DNA of 64,000 bases, taken from positions 36,017,501 to 36,081,500 of the forward strand of contig NC_134150.1 in the NCBI RefSeq assembly GCF_033958435.1. Direction: 5' to 3'. The position numbers and the translations under genes are program-made. Origin of the DNA: Carettochelys insculpta. Taxonomy: Eukaryota > Chordata > Testudines > Carettochelyidae. Of this stretch, positions 11,414 through 23,335 are shown piece by piece. A model generated the notes under the pieces. The model was not told the origin of the DNA, made no database searches, and worked only from the letters and a program-made list of their open reading frames with translations. How positions within the stretch are numbered: the first letter of the stretch is position 1; every line of letters starts with the position of its first letter.

Positions 11414-11910
11414 TATTTCGAAGGAGAAAGTAGAAAAAGCAGTGAAACAAATAAAGAGCAACAAGAGTCTTGGAAATAAGGTCATGGGAGAACTGATCAA
11501 ATGCAGTGGAGAAAGCATGATTCCATGCTATATTACATAGTCAGTATATTTCCTGAAAGAAGGGAAGGCACCTAAGGAATGGACAAGATCTGTGCTAGTG
11601 ACAATACCCAAGAAAGGACGCACATTGGAGTGAAAGAACTACAGAATGATTGCCCTAACGAGTCATTTAGGTAAGGTCCTGATGATAAAACTGGCTGAGA
11701 GGTTAAGATCACATATAGAAGAACATATAGCAGATGAGCAAGCAGGGTTCAGAGAAGATAGCTAAGTACCATACAGCAGATATTGGCACTAAGACTGATA
11801 GTAGAGAAAGCTCGACTAAAGAACAAAAATGTATACGCTTGCTTCGTTGATTTTCAAAAAGCATTTGACAGTGTAGATCAGAAAGTGACTTGGGTGGTGT
11901 TGAAGTCATA
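11414..11910 (+). pseudogene. RTE reverse transcriptase, N-terminal half, degraded
   Basis: Translated pieces such as a VTIPKKGR-type block and an F-x-KAFDSVD-type block (near 11855-11880) follow the order of reverse-transcriptase motifs, but stops and frameshifts occur throughout. The frame runs into the antisense CR1 at 11911, and the RT sequence resumes after 12729 at what appears to be the next codons of the same protein. Confidence 0.65.
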
Positions 11911-12723
11911 CAGAACATAAGAACATAAGAATGGCCATACTGGGTCAGACCAAAGGTCCATCCAGCCCAGTATCCCGTCTGCCGACAGTGGCCAATGCCA
12001 GGTGCCCCAGAGAAGGAGAACAGAAGACAATGATCAAGTGATTTATCTCCTGCCATCCATCTCCTGCCCTTGTACTGAAGGCTAGGGCACCATACTTTAC
12101 CCCTGGCTAATAGCCATTTATGGACCTAACCTGCAAAAATTTATCGAGCTCTTTTTTAAACCCTAATAGAGTCCTGGCCTTCACAGCCTCCTCCGGCAAG
12201 GAGTTCCACAGGTTGACTGTGCGCTGTGTGAAGAAAAATTTCCTTTTATTAGTTTTGAACCTACTACCCATCAATTTCATTTGGTGTCCCCTAGTTCTTG
12301 TATTATGGGAAAAGGTAAATAATTTTTCTATATTCACTTTCTCCACACCATTCATGATTTTATATACCTCTATCATATCGCCCCTCAATCGCCTCTTTTT
12401 CCAGACTGAAAAGTCCCAGTCTCTCTAGCCTCTCCCCATATGGGACCCATTCTAAACCCCTAATCATCTTAGTCGCCCTTTTCTGAACCTTTTCTAATGC
12501 CAATATATCTTTTTTGAGGTGAGGAGACCACATCTGCACGCAGTACTCAAGATGTGGGTGTACCATAGTTTTATATAGGGGAAGTATGTTATCTTTTGTC
12601 TTATTATCTATCCCTTTTTTAATAATTCCTAACATCCTATTTGCTTTACTAACTGCCGCTGCACACTGCGTGGATGTCTTCAGAGAACTATCCACTATAA
12701 CTCCAAGATCCCTTTCCTGATCT
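11911..12723 (-). mobile_element. 5'-truncated CR1 LINE, antisense, nested in the RTE
   Basis: Read on the minus strand, it starts at a QERDLGVIVD-type block, runs through the CR1 reverse-transcriptase C-terminus (residues such as LPLYKTMVHPHLEYCVQMWS and LEKVQKRATKMIRGLE) and ends with TTCTTATGTTCTTATGTTCT, a typical CR1 3' terminal repeat (low-coordinate side). The host target GTCATA (11905-11910) recurs as GTCGTA (12724-12729), a probable 6-bp TSD with one mismatch. Two open frames remain (12360-12695 and 12107-12388, minus) in different frames, so it is a pseudogene. Confidence 0.9.
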
Positions 12724-12729
12724 GTCGTA

Positions 12730-13700
12730 GAGTGGATAGCAGACTGATACGGTTGTTGAAAGATATCAGTGATAATGCAGAGGCAGTGGTGATATCATGA
12801 GGGGAGTTGGGAAGCTGGTTTAAAACAAGTAGAGTTATGAGACAAGGAGATCCAATATGTCCAAGTATCTTCATTGCACATCTGGAGAGAGCGATGGACA
12901 AGATCAAGGAAGAGGTAGAAGAGATATCTGTGCACGGGAAAAGAATTAACAACTTGAGGTTCTTGGATGATGTAGTTATCGTTGAGGAAGATGAGGAGAA
13001 GCTAGCAAAAACAGTGTGGGTGTTAAATGAAGAAGACAAGTGGTACGGACTGATTATGAACATTGATAAAACAAAAACAATGGTATTTGGAGATAAGGAA
13101 ATAGGAAATGGTATTGAACTAGAAAATGTCGAGAAGTTCACATATCTGGGGAACAACATAACGTATGATCTAGACTGTAAGAAGGAAATAGCGACTAGAA
13201 TAGTGAAAGCAAGAGCAAGTTTGAAGGCGATGGATAAGATCTGGAAAAGCAAAGCAATTAGCTTAAGAACAAAGCTGGGCGTCTTGAAAAAGTGTGTGTT
13301 CAGCAGCATGTTGTACGGATGTGAGATGGGGTGATAACAAAAGATTCGAAAAGAAGAATATTGCTGTTCAAAAGGAGTTGTTATAGAAAGATTCTGAGAA
13401 TAGGATGGATGCAGAAGGTCACCAGTGAGGAATTATATAGGAAGGTACAACCGAAAGAGAACCTGCTGCAGAAGGTTATAAAACGGAAGCTACAACTACT
13501 TGGACATATTTGCAGAATGAACGACAAATGAAAAATAAAGACCTTAGTATTCGGCATAATGGATGGTTGAAATAGGAGAGGCAGACCCCACGGAGAATGG
13601 ATAGATGAAGTAGTAGATTGGTGTAGAGCTAGTCTACAGAAACTAAGCCACTCTGCACTGGACGGGGAAAGATGAAAGGAAATAGTAAGAGAGGCATCAA
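12730..13700 (+). pseudogene. RTE reverse transcriptase C-terminal half, degraded
   Basis: After the CR1, translation resumes with a G-V-D-S-R-L-I-R-L-L-K-type block. The 12807-13334 frame holds RQGDPICPSIF (residues 12-22) and RFLDDVVIV (51-59). The latter is the catalytic [FY]xDD motif with Leu in place of the usual Ala. A YGCEM block follows at about 13314-13328, and a frameshift leads into 13331-13531 (CYRKILRIGWMQKV, LLGHICRMNDK), the conserved RTE C-terminus. The two catalytic Asp are present but the protein cannot be made intact. Confidence 0.85.
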
Positions 13701-13753
13701 ACACCAACAGGCATTGAGCCCACAGTTGATGATGATGATGATGCCTGTTCTTA

Positions 13754-15560
13754 TCTGGAGCTCAGGAACAACGGACAAATTTGAGAACAGAAACACAAAT
13801 TGGTAACCCGAGTCAGGCTCAGTCAGGATAATTGTTGGGGAGGATCCAGAGGCAGGAGAGAAATTAGACCTCAATTCTAGCCAGGGGAACAGGAGGTGCA
13901 CACTTCAGAGCAGAATGAATCCCACTTGCACGAACAACTTCCTCTTCCAGTGCTGGGATTATGCAGAAGATAATAGAACCTCAGTATTTGCAGGTTCTAG
14001 GACTGAAGATGTCAAAATTCAGCTTCCAGGCTAGCAAACATTAGCTGGATGGCAGGTGGGAGTTTACTAACTTAAGAGTCATGTGACCTAGAGTACAAGA
14101 GATTCCTGGCAGCCTTTAAATAAATAGGACTGGGTAATTCCTACATTACAGTTAACGAAATATTACATGCTGTGGTGTGTTTATGAATAGGGAGGGGTAG
14201 AAAATTACAGTGAGCATTAAAAAGAACCAAACCAAGCTATTGGTGACCTTGTCTCCATGGAGGAAAGAGCTGAAGAGAGATTTCTCATCAGTTTGCAAAT
14301 TTTCTGGGCCAATATCTTCCAAAGTCCCTGTGCACTGCAGATATGCAAATTCCCCAGCAGGCATGACTGTTAGTGAGCATGGATAGATCTGTATGCAGAC
14401 GCCCTGTGTTACGTGTATAAAAAAGCTGTATTGTTGCATTTAAAAGGGGAACAAGCCCTTTCTGTGGCTATGGCAGACCATCCTTCAGTAAAGTCTTGTG
14501 GAGTCTTGCACAAAGGGGAAGGAACAAACTTGGCAGCTGTAATCTCTGGGTTGCTGCATGACTGGATACCAGTGAGTGGTTATCAGGGATAATGGATACC
14601 CTTTGGAACAAATATGGTGAAATTGTTCTTTGTAAAGTACCTGTAATAAGAAGTGTAGATTCTACCGCCCTGCACCAAAATGCCAGATGTTCTGATGTCT
14701 CACCATACTGGGCAACTGCTTGAAGGTGCAGAGTTGTTTTTCCTGAGTGGTTCGGGTACCAGGTAAGCCATGTCTTACTGGCTTCAAAACATAGTAATAA
14801 AAGGTTTAAATGCATCTTTGAGTAAGATAGGATTAGGGTCAGGGAATGAGGTGGTTCTGCAAGGGAAAGCAATCAGCAACAGCCAAGCTCCAGAGGAAAC
14901 TTAGGCTTAGCCTTATAATGATAACAATAAAGACAAAAATCCAGGAAATTGGTAAATTTGGACTATAGCCAGTGCATATGTTCTGTTTGGAACAGGATAG
15001 AAATTTTCATATTCTGGTGGGGCTATGTGCATTAATGATGCTTTATAAATATTAACAATAGAGAGTATATGTTATTGTATATACATTGTTGTACTCATAC
15101 TGCGGCAGATATTTTGTCAAATACACAACAATAATCCTCTTAGCAAAATTAACCAGGCATTAAACTGAGTTGTGGCTGTGAGTTTCTGTTCATAATAAAG
15201 CTGTTTGTCTGACGGCTTTTCAGGATCAGAAGCGATATTGCCTGTTTGGGTTCCTCTGCTGAAACAAAGTGACTGATTGGCATGTTTTTGAGATTATTTC
15301 CCAATTATGAATACCATCAATCCTCATGCTCACACCTACCCAGCCTGTTTTCCTAAAGCCTGTTGACAGTTTACTGAAAAAATAATGTGAGTGTTGCTTA
15401 CAGATATCAACTTTATATAGGCAGTGTTTGGTGTTTTTTACACTACTATGAAGTGCTTTTCCTCTCCAGAAGCCTTTGATCTTTTCATTTGTCTTTCTAC
15501 CAGTCGTGTCTTCCCCCCCACCACCTTTTTCTTTCTTTCCAGCTCTTCCATTCATAGGGT
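13754..15560. other. No gene seen
   Basis: Ordinary non-coding sequence. Open frames on the minus strand at 14152-14439, 14468-14872 and 15226-15555 show no recognisable motifs. Confidence 0.45.
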
Positions 15561-16500
15561 TGTTAGCCGGTGGCCGGGTAATGTGTGGTGAGGTATTCCC
15601 CTGGGTCCTAAATTACCCAGTTTTTTACTGCTGGAGCAGGGAGCTCCTAGCACTCTCACCAGGCTGTGGTAACCAAATGGTTAAAGTTCTTTTTATTGTG
15701 CCGGCTGTGTTGTAGTGACAAAGAGTAACAGCAGTCAGGCTTAGATCTTAACTAGTTACAAGTTTATTAAGCTACAGTTATAAGCATGCAGTTACAAAAG
15801 GCTATTGTCCACTTCTTATATGCTAGCAGAGTACAGGTGTTAACAGGTTAGGTTACAATCCAATACAAAGATATCTGTTACCATCTAACACAATGATATC
15901 TTAATACAACAACATCTAGTTACAGAGCTCTAATTCTTTACCTGTGTACACCAAAAAGGAGACCTTAATGTGGGTGTATCTCACCCTCCTTGCATCTCTT
16001 GATACCTGCGTAGCCAAGCCAGGATCGGTCACTAAATTCCGCGGAAAGACGAATACGAGGTTGGGCGTCCCCAGTTGCGGACCTTGGGAGGCAATCACCT
16101 GACCCGACCAGCAGGTAGTTGGTGGAAATGCACTCAGAGTCAGAGTGCTGCTGGGTCCATCTTTATACCCCTTAGGTCACGTATTCTCTTTCTTATCTGT
16201 GGTGCCAGATCGTACTGGTTTGTTTTTTGTGACACCAGTTTTTACAAGGGCAATTCTTACTTAATTTGCACTTGTAAGACAGGAGATAAGCAATTTGGGA
16301 GTACAGGACATTCTTTTACAAGGGCAGAGATTTCTCTTCTGGGATGGCTGTGTGGGCATCAAATCCATCAATGCCAGCTGGGGTGATTTCCTGAGGCCCC
16401 CCTTATTGACAGTTAGCCTGCTAGCCCTCTGTCTGTGTTTTCTGTTTCTCAGGGTCACAATGAGCCAGCACATCTGGGCCTCGGTGACAGACATCAAAGA
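15560..16500 (-). mobile_element. Candidate solo LTR of an endogenous retrovirus, antisense
   Basis: On the minus strand a TATAAA box lies at 16162-16167 within GGGGTATAAAGATGG. About 400 bp downstream is an AATAAA signal at 15763-15768, and a second CAATAAAAAG lies near 15690. This order and spacing suggest a U3-R-U5 structure. No gag, pol or env frame adjoins it, so it would be a solo LTR. Exact ends and a 4-6 bp TSD could not be fixed, so limits are approximate and the assignment is tentative. Confidence 0.4.
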
Positions 16501-17930
16501 CTGTCCTGTTTAACTGCTGTTCAGTGCCCTGTGTGCTCTGAGGCACCTTAGAGGGGAGGCAAAAGCTGGTCTGTAGTGGGGAGGTTTTGTCTGGCTACAA
16601 GGGTCTACTTTTCTGTCAGTGCAAGGGAATGACTCCTATTAATGCGAGTAGGACTTAGCGAGTATAAATTCAGTTAGTGCCAATGGGAATTAGTCCTGTA
16701 TATTTCTTACACAATGAGGATTTTTAGACCTGTATGCACTGAGGGTTCCTCCTCAGATTGTTTCTTAATTCCATTTTCATGGTGTTCTGTTAGTTGGTTC
16801 TCATTCTTACAGTGGGTGAAAGCCTTTTTAATGGTACTTGGAGTTGGAAGAACCTTCTCAGATGATGGAATATTTCCTTGCTTGAATTTATTTCCTTGAA
16901 ATTTGTGCGTGAATCTAAAGTAATGGAAGTGTATGTCAGATTATACATGCATTGGGCATTCTGGGCAAAATATAAGTGAATTTTATTTAAATGTATGCAT
17001 TTCTCTATGTTCCTTGTGGGAGAAGGAAATGGAGGTTTTTTTTTTTATATTTTGCATTTTAGTATATTTATTTAGGATTGCAGTTGCCTAACTAAAACCT
17101 AAATAACTGTCCAGAATATGCTGTTTTCTTGTCATATATTCCAGGAAACTTCGTATACCTATTCTATACACTCATTGCATTTTACTGACTCAGAAGTGGA
17201 CAGATTGGTAGTAAAAGCAAAATGGCAATGTACGAAGATCCATCTGAATTCAAGTCAAATCCCAATAAAAGACAAGCTGCTAGCAGTCACGAAGGTTGCC
17301 TGGAGGAAATAATAAAGGCATGGAGAACAGAAGTCTGGGCTCCTACCCATTGGGCAGCACCACCAGCAAAGAGTGTCCTTCGCAAACACTACTCAATAGG
17401 CGTAAACTAAACAATGGTGATTTACCATTATGAAGTTGAGACGGATATGGCGCCTATCATTGACGAACAGTCCAAAATGGTGAACTGAATAATTTCCATG
17501 CTTTTGAGGGTTTTCACAATGTTGGAAAGTAATGGTCTCTGGCAGACATTCTTAACCTATATGGCCCAGACTGGTGCCTTGTATGCTGCCTATACCCCTA
17601 TAGCTGTAGGGGTAGAACAGAGACTGAATTGTGGCTGAGTGTCACAATTCAGCCCCTCATTTCCCCTTGCACCATGGTGGATAAACTAAGGGCTAGGCCT
17701 TTATCTCTGATGTAGATTACTTCCCCTTCAGAGCAGGCTCAGCTGTGCTAGCCTTGGTTCTGGCCCCATGCAGGCAGCAGCTCCCAAACTCACAAGCTGT
17801 GGCCTTTGAAACAGTTAGCTCTTCTCAGCAGTAAAGTAATGCTTTGCAGCCCTTTACCTGTCAAGTGCAGGCAAATGGCCAGGGTAAAGAACTGGCCTGG
17901 TGTTATCAAATCATTCAGGGACCTTTAACT
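16501..17930. other. No gene seen
   Basis: Moderately AT-rich non-coding DNA with no recognisable repeat ends or coding motifs. Confidence 0.45.
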
Positions 17931-17931
17931 G

Positions 17932-18215
17932 TGGCCAGGTCTCCACTAGGCCTGAAAATCTATCCTAGGGGCTCAATTACAGCTACTACAACTGCATAGC
18001 TGGAATCAACTTATCAGGCTGTCCTCATTGAGGGAGGGTAGAAGGGGGACAACTCTCCCATGGCATTCCCTTATTCCTTGAAAGAATGAGGAGTAGCAGG
18101 GTCAACTGTCAATCCCTGAGATTTTGATTTTGGGTATCCCCATCAGACATGTGAAATTGAACCCTGGAAGATTGAACCTGACCAAGTAGATCTTCTGGTA
18201 AGTATAGATGTACCC
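17932..18215. mobile_element. MITE of the GTCTACAC-ended group, decayed
   Basis: The left end TGGCCAGGTCTCCACTAGGC and the right side AGTATAGATGTACCCTAA resemble inverted termini of the GGCTAYGTCTACACT type. The interior contains TGGAAGATTGAACCTGACC, related to TGGAAGATCGACCTTGACTG in the 23476-23765 element and TGGAAGATCGATGCACTGG in the 26624-26917 element, so these three appear to be one family. Confidence 0.55.
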
Positions 18216-21200
18216 TAAGACCCTTCTATTTTGCAGTTTAACCTTGCATCATCATCACCCTATGACAGGTCACTGCTTTATTGTCTATAACTGGGATTTA
18301 CATTCAACCTGTAATTAGGTCTTTAACATTGCAGGTGGACACTTCACTGCATAAGCTAAAGAGACGTTAGAGTAAGCAGTTGAAATGCCCAAAATGTGTA
18401 GGCAATACAGAACAATGGGGAAAAGGAACCTGTCAGCTCTGTCTATATATCCATAAGCACTACTGCGCTGAGGTCATGGAGGCCCTTTTTCTCCAATGCA
18501 TAGCTTGTTCTAATCTTTTACTCTATCATTTTTTAACAGAAACTGTAACATCTCAGTAGGGTGGTGGAATAAGAGCGTAATGCAAGCCAGGCAATAACCC
18601 AAGGTAAAGTTTAATGATATCGTAGGCTTCAAAATCACCCCCTCTCCAAATTCAAGAGCAAGAGGACATTCATGGCCGTTTGAGTAATATCATACAGGTG
18701 CAGCACTGCTTTTATGCCCCATTTCTTCTGACTGTCATATCTACACACAGTGACATAGGAGCAGAGATTATTTGTAACTTTGATTCTTGGTGCAAAGAAA
18801 GAGGTAGACTGTGGCTGATTTTTTTTTCTTTTACTGCTTTCTTCTCTGTATGAGACTGTTCTAAAGCCTCTTCAACACAAGAAATCCTTCCATGTCCTAA
18901 CTACTACTTCCCTGCTGATGAATTCTTCCAACTGGACCCTGAGAGGTATAACAATGGTCAGGGGCCAGTTGGAATGACATCTTGCCAAGAATAGTATGGC
19001 TTTCTGCAATAAAATTTTCTGAGCCATGTTTCCTTTAGAAAATGATCTGAAGAATTATTTCTAACGTGGACACCTGAAATTAAAATGTTCTAGTGGAGTA
19101 TTTGTACAGTACCACATGAAGGAAATTCACATAATGTACAATTAGAACAAAACCTGCCCTTGGAAGAAGTACCCTTATTTCAAGAAAACTTTTAAAGATT
19201 CAATTATTGGAGAGATTGTGGGATTTTGGTGTTGAGTTTTAACTGACATATTTATTTGGTGGTAAAGGTCTTTAAATGCCTTTTCAGTGAAAGTCTGCCT
19301 ACAATTTGATTGCCTTGTATCTTACAAAATTTGTTTCTCCTCTAATTTCCGTCACTGTTGATCCCATAGCCTGATTCACCTTCCATGACTGATAACACAA
19401 AAAAGGAGCCAACAGTGCCACAAGAAGTTTGTAGAATCATAAATATTTGATCATACACTGGAAAGATAACAACATTTTTATATTTGTCTAAACGAGCCAT
19501 GAATATTTTATTTTGTTTTATTTTTAAACAGAAATGGTGGCAGGCTTAAAAGGAGTCTTGAACTTCTATTTCTAGGTTCATAGTGCCCATTTAACCTAAA
19601 GGTTAAAAGTGAAACAAGTCTTTGTGGTTTCATTGTGTCTTATGATGACCAGCAGTGATAAACATGACTGCTCACACAGTTCCACAAAGGAACCTACAGC
19701 AGGTAATCAGAGGAGAATTATAAAGCTCAGGTTAAACCCTGATTTTTGGTTTTGTTACCAAATGTGAATAGGTGCTTAGATGCATGAGGTGTGCATAGCA
19801 AAGACAGAATGTGGCATTAACCAGTCTGAATTTCATACAGCACAGAATAAGTTTTCATGTACTTCTGAGAATTTGCCTCCTTCACTTTAGCTGCTTTGGA
19901 AAACTGTTTATACTACTTGGCCCACCCGAGGCATTGGAGAAAACTTGGACCAAGTATACATCATTCTTTCCCATCATTGGTGAGCTGCTTAGGTATCTTT
20001 ATGTTTTAGAGAGGTGACAATGAAACCACCTTCTGCTAACCCCTCTCCAAAAAAAAAAGTGAGCATCTCCTTCCTTAAATTAATAAAATCTAAAAAATTA
20101 AAAACCCTCTCCAAAGGAGAACTTTTACCCCCTAGAAGGGAGAACTCCTAGAGACTCTAAGAAGTCGACTAAGATTTGATTATTGGTATGGGTTTTATGT
20201 GGAAGGTGCTCGGACTGAGTGCTTCTCTGCTGCCTCTCTAACTAAGATAAAATGGATGAGGTGGAGAGCTAAAAGCAAACATAAAATTATATTCCTGTGC
20301 ACGTTGTTCTCCATAACATCAGCAGTCATGCGAGTACATAAATCTATGATTGTCTATTTTTACTTTGACATCCATCCTTTTATGGAGTTATTGACCCTCT
20401 ATAGTGAAAAAGTCAGCAGACGAGCTATTGGATTCCTCTAATCCATTTCTCTCTTGCATTCCATTGTCATTTTTAGCTGGTGAAACTAACCATTTCACCA
20501 AAAGAAACATTGTTTTTTTGTCAAAATCTAGCCTCTTGAAGCTGGTGAAAAGTACACTACTGTTTTCGGTGTGTTCTGGATTAGGCCCTTTGCTGATCAA
20601 GAGAAACTAATGTAAACTGCTCAAGTTTTGAAATTGTTCAATTTGAATTTTCCACTCACACTACATATTACATTTCATTGTTACAATACCTGTTCCGGTT
20701 AGTGCTAAAATCATTCTGTACCAGTGACACAGTCCCCATCAGTCAAGGATTTCTGCTATTTTCAGTCTCCATATCAGAAGCAACTCCACTGACCTACAAT
20801 ATAGGGTGCCTCTTAATCCACACAAGTAATATACAAAACCAGAGGGAGAAGCGATAAACTGAACATTAATTCAAATCTATGACTGTAAAATTACTGTGAT
20901 AAAGTTACATTGAATTTTAGGAAATCGTATTGGTCTTGGCATGTTTCGGAATCACAGTTTAAGTAAACATACAAATATAATAAACAGCAGACAACCCAAA
21001 GCTTTCTTCAATAGCAACTGAAATGGATACTGAAAATCATGAAAGATCTTTGAATAGTAAGCGCTCAATGAACCACAAAAAAGAATTTTAGCATCTGTCA
21101 CTCATTCAACAGCATGTTCTTTGGCAGGATACCCACTATCCACTGGATTTCCCCAACACAGATTTTTTTGTACATTAACTGATATGTATATATCATTCGC

Positions 21201-21253
21201 AGAGTCATTTTATTTACTCTAGTCATGCATATGTGAATAAGGAAGCTAACGTA
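18216..21253. other. No gene seen
   Basis: About 3 kb of AT-rich non-coding sequence. Short frames at 19811-20017, 20199-20441 and 20388-20610 carry no recognisable motifs. No clear mobile-element ends. Confidence 0.45.
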
Positions 21254-21497
21254 TCATAGAACACTAGGACTGAAAGGACCTCAAAAGGTCATAGAGTCCA
21301 GTCCCCTGTCCTTATGGCTGGACCAAGGACTGTCTCGACCATCCCTGATAAATGTCTATCTAACCTGCCCTTAAATATTGCCAGTGATGGAGATTCCAAA
21401 ACCTCCCTAGGAAATTTATTCTAATGTTTAACCACCTCGACAGGAAGTTTTTCCTCATGTCCAACTGAAACCTCCCATGCTGCAGTTTAAGCCAATT
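21254..21497 (-). mobile_element. CR1 LINE (family A), 3' part
   Basis: The sequence TCATAGAACACTAGGACTG, then a CAAAAGGTCATAGAGTCCAG-type block, then CTCCCTAGGAAATTTATTC is the reverse of a typical CR1 3' region. It ends at CAGTTTAAGCCAATTG. Conceptual minus-strand translation gives WLKLQHGRFQLDMRKNFLS, a CR1 C-terminal block. Its upstream half is found at 22541-22600, on the far side of the second CR1. Confidence 0.85.
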
Positions 21498-22540
21498 GAA
21501 CATACCAAAGGTCCACCCACCCCAGTGTCCTGTCTGCTGACAATGGCCAATACCAGGTGCCCCAGAGGGAGTGAACCAAACAGTGATCTCTCTCCAACCA
21601 TCCATCTCCAGCTCCTGACAAACAGAGGCTTGGGACACCATTCCATACCCATCCTAGCTAATAGCCTTTAATGGACCTAACCTCCATGAATTTATATAGC
21701 TATTTTTTTAAACCCTGTTATCGTCCTAGCCTTCACAGCCTCCTCTGGCAAGGAGTTCCACATTTTGACTGTGTACTTTGTGAAGAATTGCCTTTTATTT
21801 GGTTTAAACCTTCTGCCCATTAATTTCATTTGGTGTCCCCTAGTTCTTGTATTATGGGAACAAGTAAATTTTTTTTCTTGTTCACTTTCTCCACACCACT
21901 CATAATTTTATATACTTCTATCATATCCCCACATAGTCTCCTCTTTTCTAAGCTGAAAAGTCCTAGCCTCCTTAATCTCCCTTCATAAGGGACCTGTTCC
22001 AAACCCCTAGTCATTTTAGTTTTCCTTTTCTGAACCTTTTCTAGTGCCAATATATCTTGTTTTGGGGATGAGGTGACCACATCTGTGTGCAGCATTCAAG
22101 ATGTGGGAGTACCATGGTTTTATATAAGGGCAATAAGACATTCTCCATCTTATTCTCTATTCTGTTTGTAATGATTCCTAACATCCTGTTTGCTTTTTCG
22201 ACTGCTGCTGCACACTGCATGGATATTTTCAGAGAGCTATCCACTATGACTCCAAGATCTCTTTCCTGATTAGCTGTAGCTAAATTAGCCCCTCCCCCAT
22301 CATATTGTATATATAGTTGGGGTTATTTTTTCCAATGTGCATTACTTTATATTTTTCCACGTTATATTTGATTTGCCATTTTCTTGCCCAATCACTCAGT
22401 TTTGTGAGATTCTGTTGAACTTCTTTGCAGTCTGCTTTGGTCTTAACTATCCTGAACAATTTATTATCATCTGCAAACGTTGCCACCTCACAGTTTATTC
22501 CTTTCTCCAGATTGTTTATGAATAAGCCCTTGGTGGTCAA
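21498..22540 (-). mobile_element. CR1 LINE (family B), nested inside CR1 family A
   Basis: On the minus strand a 5'-truncated CR1 begins within the reverse transcriptase. Frame 22280-22549 contains the catalytic block VATFADDNKLF (FADD), followed by KLSDWARKWQIKYNVEKYKVMHIGK. Frames 22041-22244 and 21826-22095 continue the C-terminus (MDSSLKISMQCAAAVEKANRM-like and [17 protein letters not shown] segments). It ends near 21498 in the same 3' UTR type as the CR1 at 11.9 kb (GGTCCACCCACCCCAGTGTC region), but the terminal repeat itself is missing. Frameshifts and stops make it non-functional. Confidence 0.85.
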
Positions 22541-22605
22541 GGAGAACAATTTTTCTCTCTCCTCCTTGTAACACTCTTTTAGGTATTTGAAAACCAGCTA
22601 TAAAA
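22541..22605 (-). mobile_element. CR1 LINE (family A), upstream part split off by nested CR1
   Basis: The minus strand reads TACAAGGAGGAGAGAGAAAA and TTGTTCTCCTTGACC, the CR1 segment that normally directly precedes the block at 21497 (CAATTGGCTTAAACTGCAGC). The two halves are separated by the family B copy, so B inserted into A in the same orientation. Confidence 0.75.
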
Positions 22606-23335
22606 ATATATTTTGACTATAATTATTTAGTCTATACTAATGAGTTAATTACATAATTGGTGTTGAGATGTCAAAGCAATCAAGGCTAATTTACCTGATA
22701 AGTCTAATACAATTGTGTACTTTTGAAAGATTGACAGAAAATGCCAGACGTTAAAGGGTAAAAAGTTTGCAGGGAGCAGGGGTAAGAGATTCTTTGCATT
22801 CCTTGGTAATACAATTTTCAACACCTCATGGCTGCCGTTTTTGACCCCCATGGATGTCCCAGTGTTGTTCTAAATTAGACTAATAAATAAACAAAGTGAA
22901 ATATTTCACAAAGTCTCTTTCACAAACTATATTACTTTTTAAAGAGCTTGATCCCAAATGCACTGAAGTCAGATCAATCCCTGTATGAATAGGGTTAAAA
23001 GAAGATGCTTCAGGAGTCACACTTTAAGAATATGCCAACGTGCTTCCTAAACATAGCCGTAAATAATTTTCAAAGCACAAGATTTTGAGGAGTGCAAGGT
23101 CAGTCTCATGGAATTATTTTGTGCATTTAATAAACTTCTTGTAAAATATTTATCAGTGATATAGAAGAGAAATTTAGTCTGTGAGTTGAGCATTCCATCA
23201 GCTGTTACAAAATAATACTTCAGTTTAGTATTGGGGATTATTGTCTTTTGTCCCCTTATGCCTCTTTTCAGGTCCCAGTCCTGCTTTGGGAATGCCATGA
23301 GGGATTGTGGGAGAGAAGGGTATCCTTTTCATTGA
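22606..23335. other. No gene seen
   Basis: AT-rich non-coding DNA. No repeat termini recognised. Confidence 0.45.

Larger units (their letters stand above)
9791..13741 (+). mobile_element. Near full-length RTE-clade non-LTR retrotransposon
   Basis: The element is bounded by a perfect 12-bp TSD, TGCCTGTTCTTA, at 9779-9790 and 13742-13753. It ends in five TGA units (13727-13741), the kind of short-repeat 3' tail seen in RTE elements. Subtracting the antisense CR1 and its duplicated target (about 0.82 kb) leaves roughly 3.1 kb, about the length expected for a complete RTE. It encodes an APE-type endonuclease, a reverse transcriptase and a C-terminal region, all interrupted by stops and frameshifts. 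RTE assignment rests on the CDILGLAEMRW endonuclease block and the C-terminal CYRKILRI...VTSEELYRKV block; the exact subclade (RTE-X versus BovB-like) is undecided. Confidence 0.85.
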
